From the NCBI GenBank assembly GCA_964570625.1, contig CAZMYW010000001.1, forward strand, positions 1-41,002: 41,002 nucleotides of DNA, read 5' to 3'. This document shows, piece after piece, positions 6,514-14,727 of the stretch. Made by a program: the position numbers and the translations under genes. The notes beneath the pieces are model-generated. The model saw only the letters and a program-made list of their open reading frames with translations. It ran no database searches and was not told the DNA's origin. This DNA is from JBFLXB01 sp964570625 (GTDB lineage Bacteria; Nitrospirota; Nitrospiria; 2-01-FULL-66-17). The number at the start of each line of letters is the position of its first letter. Position 1 is the stretch's first letter.

Positions 6514-9500
6514 TTAGTGTCCGGTTGCTGGCGTGTTGTGAGAGCGACGAACCCATGCCGTCACCCGCTCCATACTGACGTAGAACGTCGGGGTCACGTA
6601 CAGGGTGAGAATCTGAGAGAAAAACAACCCGCCGACCACGGCAATCCCGAGCGGCCGACGCGCTTCGGCCCCGGCTCCCCACCCCAGCGCGATCGGTAAC
6701 GTAGCGACGATGGCCGCTGCGGTGGTCATCATGATGGGACGAAAACGAATGATGGAAGCCTCCACGATCGCCTCCTGCGAAGACAGTCCCCGTTCCCGCT
6801 GGAGTTGAAGCGCAAAGTCGACCATCATGATGCCGTTCTTCTTCACCAAACCCACCAGGAGGATGAGGCCCACGAAGCTGAAGATGTTGAGCTCCTGGCG
6901 GAACACGAGCAGCATCAGCAGCGCCCCGAACCCGGCGAACGGCAACGCCGTGAGGATCGTCAAGGGGTGTCCATAGTGCTCGTACAGGACGGCCAAGAGC
7001 ATGTAGATCACCAGGATCGTGATGCCCAACAGCAACGGCAACGTCCGGAACGCGTCTTCGAACTGTTTGGCGCTTCCGGCAAAGGTCGTGGTCACGCCGG
7101 CGGGCAACACCTGTTCCGCGATGCGGCGGACCTGTTCGGTGGCGTCGCCGATGGACGCGTCCGGCGCAAGGTTGAAGGACAAGACCGCTGCGGGCAACTG
7201 GCCGTAGTGACCGACCGAAACCGGTCCCACGGTGCGGCGCAGAGTTGCCACGGCTTCCAGGGGAATCATCTGACCCGTGGCGCTTTGAATCGACAAGAGT
7301 CGCAATGCATTGATGTCCGATTGAAACCGGCGATCGAGTTGCAGGACCACGGGGTACTGGTCCGTGGCCCCGTACAAGGTACTGATCTGACGCTCTCCGT
7401 ACGCGTTGTACAACGCGGTTTCGATTTGCTGGGCGGTCACGCCGAGCGCCGCGGCGCGATCGCGGAGAATATCGACTCGAATCTCCGGGTTTCGCAGTTC
7501 CAGATCCGAATTGATGTCCTTCAGGGTCGGCAAGCCTTCCAGGTGGGTTTCCAGCGTCTGAGCCGAATCGAGCAAAGCGGACAAGTCGTTGGCTTGGAGG
7601 ACGAGTTGATAGTCGCTGGAGCTGCTCAAACTGCCGAGTTGGATCGCGGGGGGATTGTTCAGCACCACGCGAAGCCCTTCCACGGCCCGCAGCGCAGGGC
7701 GTAGCGCTTGAATGACGTCGTCGGCCGATGCGGTGCGCTCGCTGCGCGGTTTGAGGCGGATGATCACACGACCGATGTTGCCGCCCGATACGCCGCCGCC
7801 GCCTTGGCCGGCCGACGCCATGACCGCCTCGACCGCGGGATGTTGGCGAATGATGTCCGCGGCCTGAAGCTGCCGGGCGGCTAGGTCCGAGAAGGCCACG
7901 CCTTCCGGCGCGCGGGTGTTTCCGAAAATCACTCCGGTGTCTTGTCGGGGGATAAATCCTTTTTGAACCGACTCGTAGAGCGCAACCGTCAGGAGCAGGA
8001 CGCCGCCTGACCCCGCCAGCATCACGCCGCGGTGGCGCATGGTCCAACGCAGGGTGGTCCCGTACCAGGTCCGCCAGGCCTCAAATGCCCGCTCAAACCA
8101 CCCAAACGCTTGGCTGTGTTCAGCGCGAGGCTTGAGAAAGAGGCTACACAACATGGGCGTTAAGGTGAGGGAGATGACGCCTGACATCAACACCGCCACG
8201 CCGACCGTGACCGCGAATTCGAAAAAGAGCCGGCCCAGGATTCCCTGCATGAACATGATAGGCAAAAATACAGCGGCCAAAGACAACGTCATCGACAGCA
8301 CGGTAAACCCGATTTCCTTGGTGCCGTCGAGCGCGGCCTGCATGCGCTCCTTTCCCATCTCCACGTGTCGACTGATGTTTTCGAGCACGACAATGGCGTC
8401 GTCGACCACAAAACCCACAGCCAGGGTCAGCGCCATGAGGGTCAGGTTGTTAAGGCTGAACCCCAACAGATACATCGCCGTGAACGTTCCCAACACGGAC
8501 GTCGGTAAAATCAGCGCCGTGATCAAGGTCGCGCGCGCGTTGCCCAAGAACAGGAGAATCACCAACACCACCAGGATAATGGCTAACATTAGGGTGAAAT
8601 TGACTTCGTGGATCGAGTCCCGGATGAACTCCGAGCGATCGTTCAGCACCTGAATCGCCACGCCAGGCGGCGCTTCGTTCATGATCTCCGGGAAGGTTGC
8701 GCGGATCGCCTGGACGATTTCGACCGTGTTGCTGCCAGGCTGGCGATAGATGGCGAGCACGATCGACCGGTTGCCGTTGAGCCAGCTTTGCCGGTTCAAG
8801 TCCTCCACGCTGTCTTCCGCGCGTCCGATATCGGAGAGCCGGACCGGCATCCCGTTGCTGTAGGCCAGGACCAGATCATTGAATTGTTGTGCGTGCCCCA
8901 GTTGTCCCGACGATTTGACCGTATACGTACGTCCCTCGCCCTGTAGGGTGCCGGACGGAAGGTTGCTGTTCGCGGTCTGGATCGCGCTGACGACGCGGTC
9001 CAGACCCAGGCCCCGTTTCGCGATCGCTTCGGGATCGAGGTAGATGCGTACCGCGTATTTTTGCGATCCGAACACCACGACTTGCGCCACGCCGTTGATC
9101 TTGGAAAGGCGCTGCGCGATGTGGGAATCCGCGAACCGATCCAACTCGGGTAGCGGGATAGTTTTGGCGGTGAGCGCGACAAACAGGACCGGGCTGTCGG
9201 CGGGATTGATCTTGCGAAACGTCGGGGTGTCGATGTCGTCGGGCAGGCGTCTCATCGCGGTGGCGATCGCGGTCTGGACATCCTGTGCCGCGGCGTCGAT
9301 GTCGCGCGACAGACTGAATTGCAATGTAATGCGGGTCGATCCGGTGTTGCTGACCGAACTCATCGAGTCCAAGCCTGAGATCTGACTGAACTGGCGTTCC
9401 AGTGGCGTCGCCACCGTCCCGGCCATGGTTTCGGGGTTGGCACCGGGCAGATTGGCGCTGACAGAAATGGTGGGAAAGTCCACGCTGGGAAGATCGCTCA

Positions 9501-9600
9501 CCGGCAGCTTCTGGAACGCGATCCACCCGAACAAGGCGAGCGCGGCGACGAGCACTGAGGTGGCGACCGGGCGTTCGATGAACGGGCGGGAGAGATTCAT
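6514..9600 (-). CDS. RND multidrug efflux pump, inner-membrane subunit (AcrB/MdtB-C type)
   Basis: A 1028-residue proton-driven exporter, the normal length for hydrophobe/amphiphile efflux RND pumps. It begins NLSRPFIERPVATSVLVAA, the usual first helix. The proton-relay pair of aspartates is present in GFVVDDAIVVLENISRH, and the lysine of the later helix is in LVGLVKKNGIMMVDFALQ. Two large periplasmic loops separate the two sets of helices. It forms the last gene of a three-gene efflux operon, 21 bp after the adaptor. The sequence looks closest to MdtB/MdtC-like pumps; the substrate is not deducible. Confidence 0.93.
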   Translation of the reverse strand: MNLSRPFIERPVATSVLVAALALFGWIAFQKLPVSDLPSVDFPTISVSANLPGANPETMAGTVATPLERQFSQISGLDSMSSVSNTGSTRITLQFSLSRDIDAAAQDVQTAIATAMRRLPDDIDTPTFRKINPADSPVLFVALTAKTIPLPELDRFADSHIAQRLSKINGVAQVVVFGSQKYAVRIYLDPEAIAKRGLGLDRVVSAIQTANSNLPSGTLQGEGRTYTVKSSGQLGHAQQFNDLVLAYSNGMPVRLSDIGRAEDSVEDLNRQSWLNGNRSIVLAIYRQPGSNTVEIVQAIRATFPEIMNEAPPGVAIQVLNDRSEFIRDSIHEVNFTLMLAIILVVLVILLFLGNARATLITALILPTSVLGTFTAMYLLGFSLNNLTLMALTLAVGFVVDDAIVVLENISRHVEMGKERMQAALDGTKEIGFTVLSMTLSLAAVFLPIMFMQGILGRLFFEFAVTVGVAVLMSGVISLTLTPMLCSLFLKPRAEHSQAFGWFERAFEAWRTWYGTTLRWTMRHRGVMLAGSGGVLLLTVALYESVQKGFIPRQDTGVIFGNTRAPEGVAFSDLAARQLQAADIIRQHPAVEAVMASAGQGGGGVSGGNIGRVIIRLKPRSERTASADDVIQALRPALRAVEGLRVVLNNPPAIQLGSLSSSSDYQLVLQANDLSALLDSAQTLETHLEGLPTLKDINSDLELRNPEIRVDILRDRAAALGVTAQQIETALYNAYGERQISTLYGATDQYPVVLQLDRRFQSDINALRLLSIQSATGQMIPLEAVATLRRTVGPVSVGHYGQLPAAVLSFNLAPDASIGDATEQVRRIAEQVLPAGVTTTFAGSAKQFEDAFRTLPLLLGITILVIYMLLAVLYEHYGHPLTILTALPFAGFGALLMLLVFRQELNIFSFVGLILLVGLVKKNGIMMVDFALQLQRERGLSSQEAIVEASIIRFRPIMMTTAAAIVATLPIALGWGAGAEARRPLGIAVVGGLFFSQILTLYVTPTFYVSMERVTAWVRRSHNTPATGH

Positions 9601-9621
9601 ACGCGATCGACTGTACGTCCG

Positions 9622-10773
9622 CTAGGTTCCACTGCGGATCTCGTCCTCAACGATCTGCACCGTCACCCCTTCGTTGAGCCCCTGCGGAATTTCGGTCACC
9701 ACGGCATCGCCTTTCTGCAGGCCAGAGCCGATCACGACCTCCGGCCCGATCTGACGCAAGACCGTGATCGGTTGTATCGCCACCCGGCCGTTGTCGATCC
9801 GGTAGACGAACGGGCCTTGCTGGCCCGCCTGTACCGCGACCTCCGGGACCACGACGGCTTGTGGTTCCACCGTCAGGATGAGCCGCACGTGGACGAACTG
9901 GCCTGGCCACAAGGCCTCGCGCGGGTTGGCCACCCGCGTTTTCAGCAACACGGTTCCGGTTTGCTGACTCACCGCGTTGTCCACGAACGTCACCTGTCCA
10001 GTAGCTTCGATCGGGGCGATTCGGCTGGGACTGACTTCAACGCGCATCGCGGGATCGTGGCGGTAGCGACGAAACTCCTCGAACTGGCGTTCGGGAATAC
10101 TGAACGTGACCAGTATCGGATCGAGGCGGTTGATCGTGACGAGGTTGGCGCCGCCGGATCCCGTCGAGCCGGTGACGAGATTGCCCGGTTTGACGCTGAC
10201 CGCACCGGTTCGTCCCGAGATCGGTGTGCGGATGCGTGAATAGTCGAGCTGAATCCGGGCCTGTTCGACTGCCGCGCGATCGGCCTCCACGGTCGCCTCC
10301 AGGGATTTCGTGGACGTGACCGCCACGTCGTATTCCTGCTGCGTAATAAACTCACGTCCCAGCAACGGCTCCAGACGAGCCTGTTGCACTTTGGCATTCT
10401 CGAGTTGGGCTTGATCCCGCGCGAGCGCGGCGAGCGATTGGTTGTATTGCGCCTGATAGGTGCGGGGATCGACTTCGAACAGGAGTTGCCCCGCCTTCAC
10501 CGTGTCGCCCTCTTTGAACGAGACCGACTCCAGGACCCCTGCGACCTGCGCGCGCAGGGTGACGCTCTGCTCGGGCTCCACGGTGCCGGCAGCCTCGATG
10601 ACCACCGGCATGGGTTTGAGCACGGCGCGTGTCGCTTGGACGCGCAACGGCGCCCCGTTTCCGCCGCGGGTCGGGCCCGGCGCAGCCGCGCTGTTGGCCA
10701 CGTGCCAGTACCAATATCCGCCGGCCGCCGAGAGCGCCAACGCGCACACCACGAGCATCGTCGAGCGTTTCAT
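9622..10773 (-). CDS. RND efflux periplasmic adaptor (membrane fusion protein)
   Basis: A 383-residue HlyD/MdtA-type adaptor that bridges the RND pump and the outer-membrane channel. The N-terminal hydrophobic segment (residues 6-25) is a signal or anchor. The lipoyl/barrel-sandwich halves flank an alpha-hairpin: GTVEPEQSVTLRAQVAG at about 63-79 and the SRIRTPISGRTGAVSVKPG half after the coiled coil. A beta-barrel and membrane-proximal domain follow. It overlaps the TolC-like gene by 4 nt, so it is translationally coupled. Confidence 0.92.
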   Translation of the reverse strand: MKRSTMLVVCALALSAAGGYWYWHVANSAAAPGPTRGGNGAPLRVQATRAVLKPMPVVIEAAGTVEPEQSVTLRAQVAGVLESVSFKEGDTVKAGQLLFEVDPRTYQAQYNQSLAALARDQAQLENAKVQQARLEPLLGREFITQQEYDVAVTSTKSLEATVEADRAAVEQARIQLDYSRIRTPISGRTGAVSVKPGNLVTGSTGSGGANLVTINRLDPILVTFSIPERQFEEFRRYRHDPAMRVEVSPSRIAPIEATGQVTFVDNAVSQQTGTVLLKTRVANPREALWPGQFVHVRLILTVEPQAVVVPEVAVQAGQQGPFVYRIDNGRVAIQPITVLRQIGPEVVIGSGLQKGDAVVTEIPQGLNEGVTVQIVEDEIRSGT

Positions 10774-12242
10774 GGCACGGCCGCCCTCTGGGCCAACACT
10801 TCGCCGGCGCCCACCGCGTAGTTGAACTCCGCCAGCGCGGTAAACCAGTCAAAATACGATTGGATGCGATCCACACGCGCCGTGGCGGCATCCTGTTGCG
10901 CCGTGATGAGGTCGAGGATACTCCCATGGCCCGATTGATATCTCGCCAGGGTCGCATCTGCGGTCTGTTCCGCGGACTTGACCTGGGCTTCCGCGCTGGA
11001 GATTCCGCTGGCCGCGGTCTGCACGTTGTAATACGCCTGCCAGACGTCGAGCTCGGTTTGTCGGTTGAGGACGTCGCGAGCCGCCGCGGCTTCTTCCTCG
11101 AGCTCCCGCGCCTGCCGAACCGAATACGTGTTGCGGAAGCCCGTGAACAACGGGATGCGAAGGTTCAGCGACAGGCTGTAGGAATTTACGGTGGGCCGAT
11201 CATTGGTGAATGATGTGGCGCCGGTGTTGGCGGTGAGGTCGATCCAAGGCAGCGAGGACCGGGCTGCAGCGTCCGCGGTCGACCGCGCGGCGAGAACCCG
11301 CGCTTCGGCCGCAATCAGGTCCGGGCGAGTGGCTTTGGCCCTCGTCAACAAGTCGGTCATCGAACTCGTGAGTTCACCGACCGGTGGCGGCGAAAGGTCG
11401 CTCTGGACCGCGAGCGCCGTGTCCACCGGCACCCCGACCACGGTGGCCAGCTGGCCCTTGGCCTTTTCCAACTCCCCTTGGCTGCGGGTCAAGATGAGTT
11501 TGGCCTGTGCTACTTGCGTTTCGACGCGGTACACGTCGACGGCCGTGGCGAGCCCGGACTCACGGCGTTTCGCAGCTGCTTCCAGCGCGGTCTGATTGTT
11601 TTTGAGAGACAACTCGTTGGCGCCGACCAACGCGTTGAACCCGAGCAGCCGGTAGTACGCCTGTTCCACGTTCAGGACCACGGACTGAAGCACCCGATTG
11701 TGGATGAGATTGGCGACCAGCAGATTGAAGGCGGCGGCGTCGACCTGGTTCGCCCGTGACCCGAAGTCGAACAGGAGATAACTCAGGCTCACCGACGGCC
11801 CATAACGCGTTTGTCGGGACTCGGCCGCGCCGCTGCTGGACACCTGCTTGCTCTGCGACACGTTATATTGCGCGCTGATGTCTGGCAACCACGCGGCCTG
11901 CTCGATGCCGACGCCGGCAGCGGCTGCTCTCGCGGCCAACCAGGCCTGGCGCGTGAGGGGGTTGTTGCGCAGGGCAAACTCCGTCAGCGCAGGCAACGAT
12001 AACGGCTCGGAGTGATTGATCGGCTCGGGCACAACCGGCTCCGGAACAACCGGCAGTGGTTCGCGGGCTGCCCACGGGATCTGGGGCGCCGGTGAAACCG
12101 CGCGTTCGGATCTGAACGGATCGAACCAAGGGAATTCCGCGCTGGCGGACGTGGGCGACAAGGCGATGGCAGGGGCAACGGCCGCGAAAGCCAGCCACGT
12201 TCTGACGACCAGACGAATCCTTTGAGAAACCGCGTGTGACAT
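10770..12242 (-). CDS. TolC-family outer-membrane efflux protein
   Basis: A 490-residue protein with an N-terminal signal peptide (LAFAAVAPAIALSPTSASA) and the two outer-membrane-efflux repeats of TolC-like channels (the first around LTEFALRNNPLTRQAWLAAR, the second after a central hinge). The C-terminal half has long coiled-coil heptads ending DRIQSYFDWFTALAEFNYAVG, a typical end for this family. It is the first gene of the tripartite efflux operon. The region upstream has a possible TAGTTA -10 about 9 nt before the ATG, but no convincing -35. Confidence 0.92.
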   Translation of the reverse strand: MSHAVSQRIRLVVRTWLAFAAVAPAIALSPTSASAEFPWFDPFRSERAVSPAPQIPWAAREPLPVVPEPVVPEPINHSEPLSLPALTEFALRNNPLTRQAWLAARAAAAGVGIEQAAWLPDISAQYNVSQSKQVSSSGAAESRQTRYGPSVSLSYLLFDFGSRANQVDAAAFNLLVANLIHNRVLQSVVLNVEQAYYRLLGFNALVGANELSLKNNQTALEAAAKRRESGLATAVDVYRVETQVAQAKLILTRSQGELEKAKGQLATVVGVPVDTALAVQSDLSPPPVGELTSSMTDLLTRAKATRPDLIAAEARVLAARSTADAAARSSLPWIDLTANTGATSFTNDRPTVNSYSLSLNLRIPLFTGFRNTYSVRQARELEEEAAAARDVLNRQTELDVWQAYYNVQTAASGISSAEAQVKSAEQTADATLARYQSGHGSILDLITAQQDAATARVDRIQSYFDWFTALAEFNYAVGAGEVLAQRAAVP

Positions 12243-12399
12243 GAGCGACGATAACTACGGCCAGCTTACCATACGCATACGAATGGGAGGGCGAAAGTCT
12301 TCGCTCTACAGCGGCGGGCAGGACGGCCTGATTGGCAAATCCTTGCAAAGAGCCGTCACGGGCACGGCGAGGTGGTGATCACGATGACCCACCCGGCAA

Positions 12400-12421
12400 G
12401 CCCCGATCGTGCGATCAGGGC
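12400..12421. terminator. Hairpin downstream of tRNA-Glu
   Basis: A near-perfect 10 bp inverted repeat with a minimal loop (GCCCCGATCG and CGATCAGGGC) lies about 40 bp beyond the 3' end of the minus-strand tRNA gene and before the efflux operon. It has no clear U-tract. The rest of the 217 bp gap (12243-12459) shows nothing else I can assign. Confidence 0.35.
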
Positions 12422-12459
12422 CTCGATCCATGTTGCGCTGGCTACGTGGCCAGGTGAGG

Positions 12460-12535
12460 TGGTGGTCCCAACGGGTTTCGAACCCGTGTCTCCGGCGTGA
12501 GAGGCCAGCGTCCTAGGCCACTAGACGATGGGACC
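12460..12535 (-). tRNA. tRNA-Glu (anticodon CTC)
   Basis: A 76 nt cloverleaf read on the minus strand. The acceptor stem is GGTCCCA paired with TGGGACC, followed by an encoded ACCA end. The anticodon arm CTGGC-CTCTCAC-GCCGG places CTC as anticodon, reading GAG. The T-arm is CGGGTTCGAAACCCG. The discriminator base is A, whereas E. coli tRNA-Glu has G. It has its own consensus promoter. Confidence 0.95.
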
Positions 12536-12557
12536 GATTTCAAGACCTTCTACGAAA

Positions 12558-12838
12558 TCAAGGTGTTGGAGTATAGCGATCTGCGGTGGGCGGGTCAACT
12601 GTGATCGCCACTGTGCCCACATCCGATTCACGGACGCTCTGAGGTCTCCGGATGGCGTCGCGTTTCTCCGCCAACTCCGTGAGCTTCGTCCGTGCGAGTT
12701 CCAGGTCGCGGCTACGCACGATCGCGTAACGGTCAAACACTGCCCACGTCTTGATCTCGCCCAGATCCGTAAAAAAGCCTCGGCGATCGTTGTGAAGCGC
12801 TACGGCGGCAAGAACATCCTTAAGCCGGTGGCGTCTTA
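12558..12838 (-). pseudogene. Tyrosine recombinase (integrase) C-terminal remnant
   Basis: The minus-strand frame between a TAA at about 12838 and a TGA at about 12558 has no proper start but encodes GEIKTWAVFDRYAIVRSRDL followed by ELARTKLTELAEKRD. This closely resembles the end of phage-type integrases, where GHKTxSVFDRYxIV carries the catalytic tyrosine and is followed by an ADLxxAxxKL helix. The expected GH is altered (GEIKT) and the upstream catalytic Arg/His/Arg boxes are absent, so it is a decayed fragment. It lies directly beside tRNA-Glu, on its 5' side. The remaining bases up to 12873 contain no gene. Confidence 0.6.
12570..12598 (-). promoter_or_regulatory. Promoter of tRNA-Glu
   Basis: Minus-strand TTGACC (12593-12598), 17 nt spacer, TATACT (12570-12575). 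The predicted transcript starts about 28 nt upstream of the mature tRNA. The promoter lies within the last codons of the recombinase remnant. Confidence 0.7.
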
Positions 12839-12873
12839 GAGACCGCGATTCCTAAGACAGTCGCCGGGGAAAG

Positions 12874-14457
12874 TCAAGCCAGGGGCTGGCCGTTCGCGCG
12901 TGGTTTTACTCCAGCTCGCGCCGCTGCCGTGGCAGCGACAGCGACTCCCACCACGACGCCGAACGCGATGATCCCGAAGAGTTGAGCCCAGGCGCCCACG
13001 GATTGCGGGGTGACCACCTCCACCAAGCGAGCGCCCAGCGCAAACGACGCGGCGGGGTCCTTGTAGACGGCTTTCATCCCGGCCAGCGTCGCGGCGGTGA
13101 CTGCGGCTCCGATAGTTCCCAGCACTCCGCCGACCACTCCACGCGCGATCAGCGCGTTCGGGGGCAGGGGCACACCGCGCGGCGACGCGTCCGCCAGGAG
13201 TCGCGGCTCTCTGGCGCCCAAGGGACAGAACCGCTGGAGCATCACCAGCCCCGGAATCCCCACCACCATGGTCAGCAGAAAGAAATCGCGCCAGCCGATC
13301 GCGTCGACCACCACTCCGGTGACCGGGCCGGCGAGCAGGCGGGGTAGCGCGAACAGGCTGGAGAACAATGCGTATTGCGTGGCGGAGAACCGCTTCTGCG
13401 TCATACGAAGGAGCAAGACGCCGAATGCCCCGGTGCCCATTCCTGTGGTGAGGCTCTCGAACCCCATCGCGCAATACATGATCGGCCGATTGAGGCCTAC
13501 GACCGCCACGGCGACGTACCCGAGATTGGAAACGATCTGCAGCGCGCCGAATAGCCAGAGCGCGTGGCCCAGACCGATCGCGGTGGTCAGCGCCCCGCCC
13601 AAAAACGTCCCGGCCAGGGTGGCGATGAGACCGATGGTGGCGGTCGCCACCCCGACGTCGACATTGTTGAATCCCACCTGGACCAGAAACGGACGCACCA
13701 GCGCGCCGGCCAGATTGTCGGCCAGCTTGTAAAGCACGACGAACGCTAGAATTTGCCACGCTCGTTGCGTGGCGAGAAACCCCACGAACGGCTCCCACAC
13801 CGCCTCGCGCAGTGTTCGCGGAGCCGGCGCGGCGATCTCGTCCGGTCGCGGAGCCCACCAGGTGACGACCAGCAAGGGAACATACAGGATCGCGAGCACC
13901 GCGAACACGAGCGGCCAGGACCATTGCCCGGCGAGCGTGATGGCGAGTCCACCCGCGGTGAACATCGCCGCGCGATACACCGCGGTCCTCGCTCCCACGG
14001 CCACGCCCTGCTCATCCGGCCGCAGGACTTCGACGGCATACGCGTCGATCGCGATGTCTTGGCTGGCGGACGCAAAAGCGATCGCCAAGGCGACCGTGCC
14101 GATAATCCAGACCGCATCGGGGTGTTGGGCGAGGTGCGCGAGCCAGAGCGTCAGCCCCACCAGGACGATTTGCGCGGCGAGCGCCCATCCCAGTTTGCGA
14201 CCGACCAGTGGGAGCGGCGGGGCGTAGCGATCCATCAACGGCGCCCACGCGAACTTGAACGTCCAGGGCGCCTGGGCGAGGGTGAAGAGCCCGATTACCT
14301 TGATGTCCACGCCCTCTTGGGCGAGCCAGGTGGGAATGGCGATCCAGACGAGGCCGAGGGGCAGGCCGGAGGAGAAGGACAGCAGCGTGACCGCGGCGGT
14401 GCGCCGCGCCCGCAACGCCACCCACACCGCACTCCACGCGGCTGAGCGTTCGCTCAC
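12874..14457 (-). CDS. AmpG-like MFS permease (muropeptide transporter family)
   Basis: A 527-residue major facilitator with about 12-14 membrane segments. The N-terminus has the AmpG hallmarks: FSSGLPLGLVWIAIPTWLAQ, then a conserved APWTFKFAWAPLMDRY loop and ASASQDIAIDAYAVEVL in the fourth and fifth segments. AmpG imports GlcNAc-anhydroMurNAc peptides for cell-wall recycling; related permeases may carry other cargo, so substrate is moderately certain. The GTG start overlaps the stop of the small upstream gene by 4 nt (GTGA), which fixes it. The C-terminal tail is basic (VKPRANGQPLA). Confidence 0.82.
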   Translation of the reverse strand: MSERSAAWSAVWVALRARRTAAVTLLSFSSGLPLGLVWIAIPTWLAQEGVDIKVIGLFTLAQAPWTFKFAWAPLMDRYAPPLPLVGRKLGWALAAQIVLVGLTLWLAHLAQHPDAVWIIGTVALAIAFASASQDIAIDAYAVEVLRPDEQGVAVGARTAVYRAAMFTAGGLAITLAGQWSWPLVFAVLAILYVPLLVVTWWAPRPDEIAAPAPRTLREAVWEPFVGFLATQRAWQILAFVVLYKLADNLAGALVRPFLVQVGFNNVDVGVATATIGLIATLAGTFLGGALTTAIGLGHALWLFGALQIVSNLGYVAVAVVGLNRPIMYCAMGFESLTTGMGTGAFGVLLLRMTQKRFSATQYALFSSLFALPRLLAGPVTGVVVDAIGWRDFFLLTMVVGIPGLVMLQRFCPLGAREPRLLADASPRGVPLPPNALIARGVVGGVLGTIGAAVTAATLAGMKAVYKDPAASFALGARLVEVVTPQSVGAWAQLFGIIAFGVVVGVAVAATAAARAGVKPRANGQPLA

Positions 14458-14657
14458 GGCGGGGACCCGCGCCCCGACGACACGGAGAGGTTGAACACTC
14501 GAATCGGGTGCTGAAAAATCGTGGGGAGATCCTTCGACAAAATTTGGACGAACGGAGGACGTTTGATGTTGCAGCGGACATTCCGTTCGTGGTGAACCTG
14601 TCGAACCACGCTCAAGACTTTTTCGGCATGAGGCTCGACCTGCTGATCAGGCGACAT
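14454..14657 (-). CDS. Small hypothetical protein coupled to the AmpG-like permease
   Basis: A 67-residue protein starting MSPDQQVEPHAEKVLSVVRQ and containing RCNIKRPPFVQILSKD and HPIRVFNLSVSSGRG. I do not recognise the family; the Arg-rich start and the RVFNLS-like end faintly recall a short PilZ-type module, which is only a guess. Support for being real: its stop overlaps the permease GTG by 4 nt, and a good promoter lies just upstream. The ATG at 14657 is 12 nt after the -10, leaving almost no leader. A longer start at 14693 would overlap the promoter. Confidence 0.6.
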   Translation of the reverse strand: MSPDQQVEPHAEKVLSVVRQVHHERNVRCNIKRPPFVQILSKDLPTIFQHPIRVFNLSVSSGRGSPP

Positions 14658-14669
14658 CGAAACGCCAGG

Positions 14670-14698
14670 AGTATAGAAGTGCCTGTTGTGCAAGGCAA
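14670..14698 (-). promoter_or_regulatory. Promoter of the small gene-ampG-like operon
   Basis: Minus-strand TTGCCT (14693-14698), 17 nt spacer, TATACT (14670-14675). The start codon at 14657 follows 12 nt after the -10, so the 5' leader would be only about 5 nt. Confidence 0.55.
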
Positions 14699-14727
14699 GC
14701 CGCGCGACGGGTCTCGCCCCGTGTGCG

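Noticed and set aside
12528..12839. Plus-strand frame of 103 codons beside tRNA-Glu
   Set aside because: It crosses the tRNA end, has no ribosome binding site, and the opposite strand reads as a recombinase tail.
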